From the NCBI GenBank assembly GCA_946628495.1, contig CAMOWQ010000003.1, positions 1-51,598 of the forward strand: a stretch of DNA of 51,598 nt. The letters run 5' to 3'. Shown here one piece after another: positions 24,600 through 32,765 of the stretch (within the stretch, counting starts at the first letter, position 1; each line of letters opens with the position of its first letter). Made by a program: the position numbers and the translations under genes. The stretch is from an uncultured Treponema sp. GTDB lineage: Bacteria > Spirochaetota > Spirochaetia > Treponematales > Treponemataceae. The notes below the pieces were generated by a model that did not search any database, was not told where the DNA came from, and saw nothing but the letters and a program-made list of their open reading frames with translations.

Positions 24600-26075
24600 A
24601 TGAAAAAAATACTTTCACTGATATTGTTGTCGTGTTTTTTTGTGGCATTTCCTATTTTTGCTCAAAGCGACGACGAGCTTTTTGGTGGTGACGATGACAT
24701 GCTTTTTGGCGGCAAAGCTTTTTCGGAAAGCGGCAGTTCATCTGACGATGCACTTTTTGACGACGACGATTTGTTTTCTGATGATGATATGTTTACTGAT
24801 GACGGAATTGTAGAAAGTTCCACCCAAAGCAAAGATAAGGTTTCATCCGATTTATCTAAAGGCGTGCTTTTCCAGAATGGTTCTATAAAAATTGGCGGCA
24901 CATTTAATCTTGGAATGACAACTTATACTGTTTTTAAGGATGACTGGTCATTTGGAGAATCGTTAAAAAATACGTTCCTTATTCCAAAAGCAGACGGCCA
25001 GTTTACATTAGATGCGCGTCCTTCTGAAAATCTCAGGCTTTATGCAAAAACAGGCATTCATTATCCGTATCTTACGGAAGCAAATGCAAGCATGCTTTCT
25101 CTTGCACAGACAGCTGGAACTGTAATGATGGCTTCTTATACCGGCGGTATTAGTGATTTATCTGCAAACGGTGTTCTTCAAAATCTTTTTTATGTAAAAG
25201 AGTTGTTCAGTGATTTTAATTTTGGCGATAATGTTTCGTTCAGATTTGGAAAACAGACGGTAAGCTGGGGCGCAGGATATTTTTACAGTCCTGCTGATGT
25301 AATCAATGTTACGAAAATTGATCCAGAAAATCCTACGAACCAGCTGGAAGGTCCCCTTGCTTTACGTTCTCAGATTGTTTTTCCAGGAACCCAGAATGCC
25401 TTGTGGATTTATGCAATTCCTGATACAGAATACAGTGTTAGTGATGTAGGAGCCGGTACTTACTTAAGGGATACTGCTCTTGCTGCAAAAGGCGATATTC
25501 TTCTTGGAGACTGGGAACTTGGAATTGGCGGCTGGTATAAATATCATAAATCACCGCGTCTTATGCTTACTGCAACGGGCACGATTTTCAGAAATTACGG
25601 TATTTTTGCAGAAGGTGTCGTTGCGTTTGGAAAAGATAATGTAAAGGAAAATCAGTGGACAGATGATTATAGCGGCAACCGTGATTTAGTATGGCAGGGA
25701 ACAATCGGATTTATGCGTTATTGGAAAAATCAAAATATAACTTTTGCTGCACAGTATTATTATAATCAGCAGGAACTTTATGTTGAAAATACAAAAGGCA
25801 AGGAAGTGACGTATGCATTTGCTTCTGGTGATAATCACGGACATAATCTTGCGGCAAACCTTTCTTTTGGAAAAGTTCTGATTTCTTCTTTAAGTGCATC
25901 TATTTTTGGAATGTATAATTTTACAACACAAAATGGACTTGCATCAGCATCATTGACTTATTCTCCAAGAAATCAATTTAGTGTTGGCTTTGGTCCGTAT
26001 ATGATGTTCACAAAAGATAATTCACCGAAAGTTGCGGCAAGATTTGAATTCAACTTAGGAAGTGGAAAATTCTAG
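24600..26075 (+). CDS. Outer-membrane beta-barrel protein with Asp-rich N-terminal repeats
   Basis: A 491-aa protein with a signal peptide (cleavage after PIFAQ) followed by an acidic segment (residues ~22-72) built on repeated D-D-x-(L/M)-F units: DDELFGG, DDMLFGG, DDALFDD, DDLFSDD, DDMFTDD. The rest shows the alternating pattern of a beta-barrel, with RFGKQTVSWGAGYFYSPAD resembling the DUF1302/alginate-export type of porin, and a final strand ending in FEFNLGSGKF. It lies after the LolA-like gene and behind a family R hairpin. It may be the outer-membrane acceptor of the ABC-LolA relay. The acidic pattern also occurs in the first permease. Confidence 0.83.
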   Translation: MKKILSLILLSCFFVAFPIFAQSDDELFGGDDDMLFGGKAFSESGSSSDDALFDDDDLFSDDDMFTDDGIVESSTQSKDKVSSDLSKGVLFQNGSIKIGGTFNLGMTTYTVFKDDWSFGESLKNTFLIPKADGQFTLDARPSENLRLYAKTGIHYPYLTEANASMLSLAQTAGTVMMASYTGGISDLSANGVLQNLFYVKELFSDFNFGDNVSFRFGKQTVSWGAGYFYSPADVINVTKIDPENPTNQLEGPLALRSQIVFPGTQNALWIYAIPDTEYSVSDVGAGTYLRDTALAAKGDILLGDWELGIGGWYKYHKSPRLMLTATGTIFRNYGIFAEGVVAFGKDNVKENQWTDDYSGNRDLVWQGTIGFMRYWKNQNITFAAQYYYNQQELYVENTKGKEVTYAFASGDNHGHNLAANLSFGKVLISSLSASIFGMYNFTTQNGLASASLTYSPRNQFSVGFGPYMMFTKDNSPKVAARFEFNLGSGKF

Positions 26076-26728
26076 ATTATAAATACATTTTCTTTGATTT
26101 AGACGGTACTCTTACAGATCCTGCACAGGGCATTACAAATTCGTTTGTGTATGCCCTTAAAAAACTGGGGCATCCGATACCAGCTTACGAAACTTTGTGC
26201 AGTTTTATAGGACCTCCGTTGCCGTATACTTTTGAACAGACTCTCGGTTTTCCAAAAGAGCAGGTTGCAGAATGTGTAAGATTGTACCGCGAATATTTTG
26301 CCGAAAAAGGTCTTTTTGAAAATATTGTTTATAACGGTATTGAAGATTTGCTTGCCTCTTTGAATGATGAAGGGCGGTGTCTTTATGTTGCAACGTCAAA
26401 ACCCGAAGAATATTCCATTCGTATTCTGGAGAAATTCGGGCTTGCAAAATATTTTAGGAAAATTTGCGGAAGCTGTATGGACGAAAGTCGCAGCAAAAAG
26501 AGCGAAGTTATAAAATATGCGCTTGAATGTGCGGGAAATCCTTCTTTGAACCAGGTTCTTATGATAGGCGACCGCAGTTACGATATAGAAGGCGCAAAAC
26601 AAAATGGCATTCCATCTCTAGGCGTGCTTTTTGGTTACGGAAATCGTCCTGAATTAGAAAATGCTGGAGCAGATTACATTGCAGAAACTGTTGAAGAACT
26701 AAAAAGTATTCTTGTCGGTATAGTCTGA
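26069..26728 (+). CDS. HAD-superfamily phosphatase (phosphoglycolate phosphatase-like), probable ATT start
   Basis: About 219 aa. The HAD motif I (FFDLDGTLTDP) lies upstream of the only GTG in frame (26147), so the gene must start earlier, yet no ATG, GTG or TTG exists between the in-frame stop at 26045 and the motif. The best candidate is ATT at 26069, preceded by AGGAAG with 6 nt spacing and overlapping the stop of the beta-barrel gene, which gives (M)LDYKYIFFDLDGT. Motif II is VATSKP, motif III the lysine near SKKSEVIKYAL, motif IV GDRSYDIEGA. Substrates would be small phosphoesters. It ends the export operon, probably as an unrelated housekeeping gene. A sequencing error is an alternative explanation for the missing start. 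Confidence 0.85.
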   Translation: MLDYKYIFFDLDGTLTDPAQGITNSFVYALKKLGHPIPAYETLCSFIGPPLPYTFEQTLGFPKEQVAECVRLYREYFAEKGLFENIVYNGIEDLLASLNDEGRCLYVATSKPEEYSIRILEKFGLAKYFRKICGSCMDESRSKKSEVIKYALECAGNPSLNQVLMIGDRSYDIEGAKQNGIPSLGVLFGYGNRPELENAGADYIAETVEELKSILVGIV

Positions 26729-26803
26729 ATTAGCCGGCAAATCGCGGATTTCATTCTTAAATTTTTTTTTGTGATGCGGTAATATTCCTTAATGAATCTA
26801 ATT

Positions 26804-26884
26804 GTAGACATATAAGAGCCTCCTGAAATAGCTGTAACATGTTAAAGCGACTTTATTCAAAAGGCAAGTTTTTTTTATATGTCT
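26804..26884. repeat. Inverted repeat enclosing the metH end
   Basis: TAGACATATAA (26804-26814) pairs with TTATATGTCTA (26874-26884 region), enclosing about 60 bp. The right arm overlaps the metH stop codon. No U-run follows it on the minus strand, so a standard terminator is not obvious. A minus-strand frame beginning inside it is weak (see rejected items). Confidence 0.45.
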
Positions 26885-29642
26885 ACTTAAAAACTTCAAT
26901 CGCGTACCGCACAGTATCCATAGCGTCTTTTCCGTAGAAATCGGCACCAATCTGGTCTGCGTATTCCTGGGTCATTACTGCACCGCCAACACAAACTTTT
27001 GCCCAAGGGCATTCGGCCCTAAGCTGTTTGATTGTTTCTTCCATGGCGGCAACGGTTGTGGTCATTAAGGCAGAAAGTCCTACCAGCTGAACTTTGTCTT
27101 TTTTGCAAGCCTCAACTACAGTTTCTGGCGGAACGTCTTTTCCTAAATCGATGACTTCAAAATCGTAGTTTTCGAGCAGGACTTTTACAATATTTTTTCC
27201 AATATCGTGAATGTCGCCTTTTACGGTTGCAATTATGACTTTTCCTTTAGACTCGCCTTTTTTGCCCGATTTTTCCATGTATTCGCGGATTTCTCCAAAA
27301 GCAGATTTTGCCGCTTCGGCTGCCATGAGCAATTGCGGAAGATACATTGTTTTTTGTTCAAAGCGTTTTCCAACGTAGTCCAGACCCGGAATCAAGTGCT
27401 TGTTTATGATTTCGAGAGAGTCGGTGGTTGTAAGAAGTTCGCGTGTTATGTTTGCCGCATCGGTTTTGAGCCCGTGGATGATTGCGTTGCTCAGCGGCGA
27501 AGTGCTAGGTGTAGCGCAAGCTTCTGTGCCAGTTTTACCGGCAGCGTTATCTGCTTGCGCTTCCAGTTTTTGAGAGGCAAAAACTGGGGGTGCGGAATTA
27601 TTTAATTTATCACCTGCTTCTTCTGTCCAATTAATATATCCTGCGCAATTTTCATCCTTACCAAGCAACAGGGTTGTGGTGCGCCAGGCTTTTTGCATTT
27701 CGAGCTGAAGGGGATTCATAATTGCGGCGGAAAGTCCTGCGTGCATTGCCATCGTGAAGAAGCTTGCGGTAATAAATTCGCGCATCGGAAGCCCGAATGA
27801 AACATTCGAAATACCAAGGCTTGTAAGTCCGCCCATTTCTGCGATTGCTCGAACGGTTTCCAGCGTTGCAAGGCCTGCTTTACTGTCGGAACTAACTGCC
27901 ATTGCAAGAGGGTCAATTATAATATCTTTTTTGCCAATTCCATATTTTGCGGCTTCTTCGTAGATTTTTCGCGCAATTTTAATTCGGCCTTCGCTTGTTT
28001 CCGGGATTCCGCCTTCATCGAGTGTAAGGGCAACCACAAGTCCGCCGTATTTTTTTACAAGAGGGAACACTGCGTCCATAACTTCCTGTTTGCCGTTTAC
28101 AGAGTTAATCATTGCTTTTCCGTTGTAGCGTCGCAGGGCAGCTTCCATTACGTCCGGCTTTGTAGTGTCGATTTGCAGCGGCAAAGTTGTAACTGCCTGA
28201 AGTTCTTCCATAACACGAAGCATCATTTCTTTTTCATCAATTTCGGGCAGGCCAACGTTTACATCCAGAACCTGAGCGCCCGCTTCTTCCTGCTCCATTC
28301 CCTGGTGAATAATGTAAGGAATGTCCCCGTTTCGAAGCGCCTCTTTGAACTTCTTTTTTCCCGTCGGGTTGATTCGCTCTCCAATAAGCACGGTCGGGTA
28401 TTCAGCCCCAAAGTATACGATTTTTGAGTTTGAAGAGACTGAGCCGATGGTAGGTGTTAGGTTATAGGTGTTAGGTTTTAGGGTGGAGGGGGAAAGCCTT
28501 CCCCTCGCTTCAGCCGCTGACGCGTCTTCCGCTACCCCTTCGCCTAGGGGCGCTCCCCCTAAAACCCCTGGAACAGATTTTTCGGGGTGTTGCGGGGTGT
28601 CCCCGCTAGAAGGGGTAGGTGGCAACGAAGTGCCGCCGAGGGGAAGACTTTCCCCTCCTTTAGCTAACTGCTTACAGCTAACCGCTAACCGCTTAATATA
28701 CTCCGGGTTTGTTCCGCAGCAGCCGCCAAGAATCATCGGGCCAAGGGCAGAAAGTTCTTCCATGGCTTTTACAAACTGGTCGGCAGGAACATCAAAAACG
28801 GTGTTGCCATCTACAACTTTTGGAAGACCGGCGTTTGGTTTTACAAGAACTGGCACTGTAGCGGCGCGGCAAAGGCGTTCAACGGTAGGCTTCATTTCCA
28901 GAGGACCAAGGCTACAGTTTACACCAACGGCACTAACACCAAGGCCTTCCAGCATTGCAACCATAGTTTCGGGAGTCGAACCGCTCAAAGTACGGCATTC
29001 TTTGTCGTAAACGTTACTTACGATAATCGGAAGGTCAGCCGGGGCAATCCCAAGTTCTTCCATTGTTTCTTTTGCGGCAAGAACGGCAGCTTTTGATTCA
29101 TAACCGTCGTTCATGGTTTCTATCATTACACAGTCGATTTTTGGAAGGAGGTCATTTGTGGAAGCAGCGCGGTCAGCGTTTGTAGTGGCGCTGGCGTTTG
29201 TATTTTCCGATTTTTGTACAGTCTTAAATGCCGGGCGGAAGGTTTTCTTAAAAAGATTCACGCAGTCTTCAAAATCTAGGTCGCCCATTGGTTTGAGCAA
29301 TTTTCCGCAGGAGCCTATATCAAAGGCAATAAAATATTTTCCGTCGGGATTTTCTGCAAGAACTTTCTGTCGTGCCTGGTTTGCATTTTCGATTGCAGCC
29401 TCAATAAGCCTTTCCAGTTCCAGCGGAAATTTGGTGATAAAAGCGCCGAATGTGTTTGTATTTACAATATTTGAGCCAGCCGCAAAATAATTGTAATGCA
29501 GCTGAACAATACGGTCGGGATGTTTTGTATTCCAGGTTTCGGGAAGTTCACCGGGTTTTAAGCCCATTCCCTGCAAAACTGTACCTGTACCGCCGTCAAA
29601 AAATAAACGCTCTTTTCCTAATAAATTGCCAAGTTTTTCCAT
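26883..29642 (-). CDS. Cobalamin-dependent methionine synthase, without reactivation domain
   Basis: A 919-aa cytoplasmic enzyme moving a methyl group from 5-methyl-THF through cobalamin to homocysteine. Order: homocysteine/zinc domain (~1-325) with cysteines in GVNCSLGP and GGCCGTNP; pterin domain (~405-690) with GERINPTGKKKF and QIDTTKPDV; helical cap (~740-800) and B12 domain (~800-919) with the base-off motif DIHDIG. The C-terminal SAM-binding reactivation domain of E. coli MetH (1227 aa) is missing; the gene ends after the B12 domain, so reactivation must come from elsewhere. Three low-complexity insertions interrupt it: ~145-165, ~325-400 (GC-rich repeat) and ~690-725. A -10 box 6 nt before the ATG and no Shine-Dalgarno or B12 riboswitch suggest a leaderless mRNA. 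Confidence 0.93.
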   Translation of the reverse strand: MEKLGNLLGKERLFFDGGTGTVLQGMGLKPGELPETWNTKHPDRIVQLHYNYFAAGSNIVNTNTFGAFITKFPLELERLIEAAIENANQARQKVLAENPDGKYFIAFDIGSCGKLLKPMGDLDFEDCVNLFKKTFRPAFKTVQKSENTNASATTNADRAASTNDLLPKIDCVMIETMNDGYESKAAVLAAKETMEELGIAPADLPIIVSNVYDKECRTLSGSTPETMVAMLEGLGVSAVGVNCSLGPLEMKPTVERLCRAATVPVLVKPNAGLPKVVDGNTVFDVPADQFVKAMEELSALGPMILGGCCGTNPEYIKRLAVSCKQLAKGGESLPLGGTSLPPTPSSGDTPQHPEKSVPGVLGGAPLGEGVAEDASAAEARGRLSPSTLKPNTYNLTPTIGSVSSNSKIVYFGAEYPTVLIGERINPTGKKKFKEALRNGDIPYIIHQGMEQEEAGAQVLDVNVGLPEIDEKEMMLRVMEELQAVTTLPLQIDTTKPDVMEAALRRYNGKAMINSVNGKQEVMDAVFPLVKKYGGLVVALTLDEGGIPETSEGRIKIARKIYEEAAKYGIGKKDIIIDPLAMAVSSDSKAGLATLETVRAIAEMGGLTSLGISNVSFGLPMREFITASFFTMAMHAGLSAAIMNPLQLEMQKAWRTTTLLLGKDENCAGYINWTEEAGDKLNNSAPPVFASQKLEAQADNAAGKTGTEACATPSTSPLSNAIIHGLKTDAANITRELLTTTDSLEIINKHLIPGLDYVGKRFEQKTMYLPQLLMAAEAAKSAFGEIREYMEKSGKKGESKGKVIIATVKGDIHDIGKNIVKVLLENYDFEVIDLGKDVPPETVVEACKKDKVQLVGLSALMTTTVAAMEETIKQLRAECPWAKVCVGGAVMTQEYADQIGADFYGKDAMDTVRYAIEVFK
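28450..28690. repeat. GC-rich palindromic insertion inside metH
   Basis: About 240 bp with much higher GC than its surroundings. It contains two related palindromes, GAGGGGGAAAGCCTTCCCCTC (near 28486) and GAGGGGAAGACTTTCCCCTC (near 28638), further small palindromes (GGGGTGTCCCC), and tandem short repeats at each end (TAGGTGTTAGGTT twice; GCTAACCGCTAACCGCTTA). It stays in frame and encodes a Gly/Pro/Ser-rich linker between the homocysteine and pterin domains. It looks like a mobile palindromic element tolerated at a domain boundary, comparable in concept to Rickettsia palindromic elements. Confidence 0.7.
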
Positions 29643-29648
29643 AAATGC

Positions 29649-29654
29649 ATTGTA
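29649..29654 (-). promoter_or_regulatory. Extended -10 promoter of metH, probable leaderless start
   Basis: On the minus strand TGT-TACAAT is followed by GCATTT and then the ATG. No Shine-Dalgarno sequence fits in the space. No convincing -35 was seen. Confidence 0.5.
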
Positions 29655-29748
29655 ACATATTGCGGGGGTTTGTGCGAGATAATTGGATACTAATCAGATA
29701 GGTTGATTATGTAACAGACTGTGGGCATCATTATATTTGATTGCCGTA

Positions 29749-29785
29749 TAAAAAAACAGACGGGCATTTTTCAATGTCCGTCTGT
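29749..29785 (-). terminator. Rho-independent terminator after the DUF2147 gene
   Basis: On the minus strand ACAGACGGACAT-loop-ATGCCCGTCTGT forms a 12-bp stem with one G-U pair, followed by seven Ts (plus-strand A-run 29749-29755). Confidence 0.85.
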
Positions 29786-29805
29786 TTTATAAAATGCAAA
29801 GTGCT

Positions 29806-30306
29806 TTATCTTAATGCACTTGCTTCTTCTTTAGTTGCTTTTTTCCAGAACTGGCTGCGTCCGAAAGGTCCTACTTCACCGCGCATTTCAAGCGTATCAT
29901 GCTTATATTTTTTTCCGTCAGCTTTGTGGAAAGTAATGCGGCATTTGTAGCGTTTTCCGTCGCCCGGATCAATGATGTAGCCGTTAGCCCATTTTCCTGT
30001 ATCATGTTTCTGCAAATCCCAAATCCATGAAGTGCCGACAGAAGGTAGAGTTCCAATGTCTGCGTTATTCATAAAATTGTCATAATGTTTGCCGGCTCCA
30101 CCAGTTGCAAGTACATCCTGAGGTTGGTCTGCTACAGAAAGAATTTGTCCTGTTAATTTCCCCCCTTTCTCCTGAATCTCCCATCCGGCAGTTGCCTTGT
30201 TTGATTTTTCGTCTACACTAATCCAGAATCCTTCAGCAGGATCTGCGGCAAAACAAAAAGTGCCTGCTAAAACGAGTGCAGCGAAAATGGCAGTAAGTTT
30301 TTTCAT
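29806..30306 (-). CDS. Secreted DUF2147-family protein
   Basis: A 166-aa periplasmic protein. The start at 30306 is supported by GGAGG 7 nt upstream and by a signal peptide MKKLTAIFAALVLAGTFCFA with cleavage before ADPAEG. The mature part has the DUF2147 pattern: EGFWISVDEKSNKATAGWEI, then GGKLTGQIL, a W-rich middle and GRSQFWKK near the end. The family has a small lipocalin-like beta barrel and is often found in the periplasm; its ligand is generally unknown. It is a single gene with a strong terminator downstream. Confidence 0.85.
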   Translation of the reverse strand: MKKLTAIFAALVLAGTFCFAADPAEGFWISVDEKSNKATAGWEIQEKGGKLTGQILSVADQPQDVLATGGAGKHYDNFMNNADIGTLPSVGTSWIWDLQKHDTGKWANGYIIDPGDGKRYKCRITFHKADGKKYKHDTLEMRGEVGPFGRSQFWKKATKEEASALR

Positions 30307-30420
30307 AAATACCTCCAAAAACTCATAAATATTGAATAGTATAACATGTGAATTTTCAGTAGGCAAATAAAAAATAACAAAAAGTTATATAAAAGTGAGA
30401 AATTGAATTATTGTAGAGAT

Positions 30421-30915
30421 TTAAAGTTCCAAATCAACGACTGTCGCTTCTGTCGCGCGAATCAAATCATCCGGTTTAATTTTAATCTGTACCCCGCGTT
30501 GTCCGCCGCTTATGCATACTTTGTCGTGAAGGATGATTGTTTCATCAATAAATGTCCGGAATTTCTTTTTCATGCCGAGCGGAGTACATCCCCCGCGAAT
30601 ATATCCTGTAAGTCCCAGAAGTTCTTCCTGTTTTACCGGCACGATTTCCTTGCATCCTGCTGCCTGCCGTGCTTTTTTTAGATTGATTTCGCTTACGGCA
30701 CTTTGACAGAATACGCATATTTCTTTTGTATCGGTTCGCATTACGATTGTTTTGTAAACAGTTTCTGCCGGTACTCCGAGTTTTTCTGCCATGCGTCCTG
30801 CAGCTCCACGTGCGAGTTCGTGTTCTCCGTTATCTTCGTATTCGGCAGCCTCGTATTCAATTCCAAGCCCGTCTAAAATTCTCATTGCATTTGTTTTTTT
30901 AGTATTGTTTTTCAT
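30421..30915 (-). CDS. YbaK/EbsC-family Cys-tRNA(Pro) deacylase
   Basis: A 164-aa cytoplasmic editing enzyme of the YbaK type, which hydrolyses Cys-tRNA(Pro) and related mischarged tRNAs. Visible features: AETVYKTIVMRTD containing the lysine expected in the active site, LKKARQAAGCKEIVPV, and the conserved loop GYIRGGCTPLGMKKKF with GGCTP. Length matches the family. It follows the lipoprotein gene by 6 bp with AGGAAAAC in front, so it is probably the last gene of the NlpC/lipoprotein group. Confidence 0.9.
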   Translation of the reverse strand: MKNNTKKTNAMRILDGLGIEYEAAEYEDNGEHELARGAAGRMAEKLGVPAETVYKTIVMRTDTKEICVFCQSAVSEINLKKARQAAGCKEIVPVKQEELLGLTGYIRGGCTPLGMKKKFRTFIDETIILHDKVCISGGQRGVQIKIKPDDLIRATEATVVDLEL

Positions 30916-30921
30916 GTTTTC

Positions 30922-31560
30922 CTATTGAATGATTAAATCTTCCGAAAGAGTAAGTAGTTTTACTACCGGAATTGTCTGTTTTTTTATGCTTCCGTCTGGA
31001 TTTTTTATTGAAATATTAACGTTGCTTGCTGCAATTTCATTTGCGGCTGTCTGACCATAAAATGCACCGATTGTTTCAATGTATTCCTGTTCTGGAATAT
31101 CTTCCTCGTTAAAAACGGGTGCAAGCAAAAGATCCATAAGAAGTACAAGCTGCTCGTCAGATGATTTGTAGAAATTTACAAGATTTGCAGGAGACAGTTT
31201 TGCATACAGCAGTGCAGATTTTTTTTCTTTTTGTGCTTTTACAGAAAGAATGCCAGAAGTAAAAAGGTATGAGGTTTTTTTTGCATCTTTCATGCTTATT
31301 GAAATTTGAGTTTTTCCATCGGTATTTGCCTTTACATCAGTAAATCCCGATTTAGAAAGTTCATAAATGATTTCTTTTGTGTCAAAAAAGGCTTCTCCTT
31401 CGGTAGCAGCTCCAATCATGCTTTTTAAGCCCTGTCCAAAACTTCCGGAGAAAGCCAGTTTTACAGTGCCGTCATTCAAAAGTTCTGCATCTATATCAGC
31501 AGTACAGGATGAAAGTGCAAATATTGAAATCAGGCATAATGCAAAAAATATTTTTTTCAT
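30922..31560 (-). CDS. Hypothetical lipoprotein
   Basis: A 212-aa protein with a clear lipoprotein signal (MKKIFFALCLISIFALSSC, cysteine 19). The mature part begins TADIDAELLNDGTVKLAFSGSFG and is mixed alpha/beta with no catalytic motif recognised. Similar short spirochaete lipoproteins of unknown role are common. It lies 25 bp after the NlpC/P60 gene and 6 bp before ybaK. No good Shine-Dalgarno sequence is visible before its start; coupling to the upstream gene is possible. Confidence 0.75.
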   Translation of the reverse strand: MKKIFFALCLISIFALSSCTADIDAELLNDGTVKLAFSGSFGQGLKSMIGAATEGEAFFDTKEIIYELSKSGFTDVKANTDGKTQISISMKDAKKTSYLFTSGILSVKAQKEKKSALLYAKLSPANLVNFYKSSDEQLVLLMDLLLAPVFNEEDIPEQEYIETIGAFYGQTAANEIAASNVNISIKNPDGSIKKQTIPVVKLLTLSEDLIIQ

Positions 31561-31585
31561 ATTTTATCGTTTGTATAAATAGTCT

Positions 31586-32746
31586 TTATCTTTGAAAAGA
31601 ACTTAAAGGTAAAGATACTTTTATTCCAGTGTATAAAGAAATGCCGGCTGCAAGTGAATCAAGAACTGGCAGTGCCCTTCCATCGTATGGATTGTAAGAA
31701 CTGAAGCTTATGTCCTGAACAACCTGCAATGCTGTTGAACCAATATTAATTGTTGGTGTTGCAAATGTTATTCCTGCAATTCCCGGTAAACCAAAAGAAT
31801 TTTCGTTGCTTGATTTATTTGAAGGAAGCGGCTCTTCTATAAGAGTTAACATTGGACCTGCATAAATTTTTATATAATCGTTGAAATTTAATGATAAAAG
31901 AACAGGTATATGAATAACCCCAATGTCGCTTACTCTTCGTACACCCAATGAAAGTTCTGGTTCAAAAGGAATTTTTGCGTAACGTGCTCCAAGCTGAATG
32001 TCAAAGCCTTTGTAACCGAATGAATATGAGTTTAGTGAAATTAATGCCCAGTCAATAGTTGCTGAAGCATCAAAAATAAGGTTTTGAGAGAAATTTCCGT
32101 TTGGTACGTAGAAACTTGTGTGGAATAAAGGAGTTTCTGTATTGTTATTGGTAGCTGTTTCTTTTGCTGTATTTTTTGGAGCAGCAGGTTTTACAGTTTC
32201 TTTTGTAGTTGTTTTTTCAGCGGCTTTTCGAGTTTCTTTTGTTGCACTTTTTGCGCTGTCTGATTTTCCTGAAGCTTTTATGAATTTTCCAGCTCCGACA
32301 TAGCGTTTTCGCCAGTAATCTGCACTTAATGAGGTTACTGCAACGCCTCTGTTAGGACCTTCGCTTAATGCTGAAACAAATTGACCGTTTCCTATATAAA
32401 CTCCTACATGCGAAACTGAAGCAGAAAGTGTTGTCTTAAAGAAAACAAGGTCACCGGGTTCCTTTTCGCTGTCCGAAACTAAAGTTGTGTATCTATACAT
32501 TGCGCTTGCGGTTCTTGGAAGCTGGATTCCTGTAGATTTTTGTGCCGTGTAATAAACTAAACCTGAACAGTCAAAGCTGTTTGGTCCTATTGAACCGTAG
32601 GAATAAGGTTTTCCGACACATTTTTTAACTTCCTCAACAAATTTGTCGCGGTAAATTTTTGCTTGTGCGGGAGACATTTCTGCATGACATATTCCAGAAA
32701 ACAGGAATAAAAATAATAAAGCCGATAACTTTGTTTTATTTTTCAT
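31586..32746 (-). CDS. NlpC/P60 peptidoglycan hydrolase with C-terminal barrel-like region
   Basis: A 386-aa secreted protein. Signal peptide MKNKTKLSALLFLFLFSG with cleavage after CHA. The NlpC/P60 domain spans ~30-155: catalytic cysteine in FDCSGLVYY, histidine in SHVGVYIGNG, and a third polar residue shortly after. Such enzymes cut D-Glu-(meso-)diaminoacid type bonds in stem peptides. A low-complexity K/T/A-rich linker (~160-205) follows, and then a beta-rich C-terminal half (~210-386) that looks like a small outer-membrane or binding barrel; this fusion is not the usual SH3-NlpC layout. The start codon lies inside a perfect 12-bp hairpin. Confidence 0.87.
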   Translation of the reverse strand: MKNKTKLSALLFLFLFSGICHAEMSPAQAKIYRDKFVEEVKKCVGKPYSYGSIGPNSFDCSGLVYYTAQKSTGIQLPRTASAMYRYTTLVSDSEKEPGDLVFFKTTLSASVSHVGVYIGNGQFVSALSEGPNRGVAVTSLSADYWRKRYVGAGKFIKASGKSDSAKSATKETRKAAEKTTTKETVKPAAPKNTAKETATNNNTETPLFHTSFYVPNGNFSQNLIFDASATIDWALISLNSYSFGYKGFDIQLGARYAKIPFEPELSLGVRRVSDIGVIHIPVLLSLNFNDYIKIYAGPMLTLIEEPLPSNKSSNENSFGLPGIAGITFATPTINIGSTALQVVQDISFSSYNPYDGRALPVLDSLAAGISLYTGIKVSLPLSSFQR

Positions 32747-32765
32747 AACACTTAAGTTATCGGCT
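32720..32765 (-). promoter_or_regulatory. Perfect 12-bp hairpin enclosing the NlpC/P60 start codon
   Basis: AGCCGATAACTT (32720-32731) and AAGTTATCGGCT (32754-32765) are exact reverse complements, and the ATG (32744-32746) lies in the 22-nt loop. On the minus strand the second arm is codons 6-9 and is followed by a U-rich tract, so it could act as a translational lock, an attenuator, or the hsp20 terminator. Confidence 0.55.

Noticed and set aside
26674..26811. Minus-strand 45-codon frame with AGGAGG before its ATG
   Set aside because: It is antisense to the end of the HAD gene and begins inside an inverted repeat; the ribosome-binding site is good, but the protein has no recognisable features. 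Kept only as a remote possibility.
28468..29010. 180-codon plus-strand frame opposite metH
   Set aside because: It is an antisense frame kept open by the GC-rich insertion; metH on the other strand is unambiguous.
29643..29806. Cobalamin riboswitch before metH
   Set aside because: No B12-box sequence was found, and the -10 box lies only 6 nt before the start codon, leaving no room for a leader.
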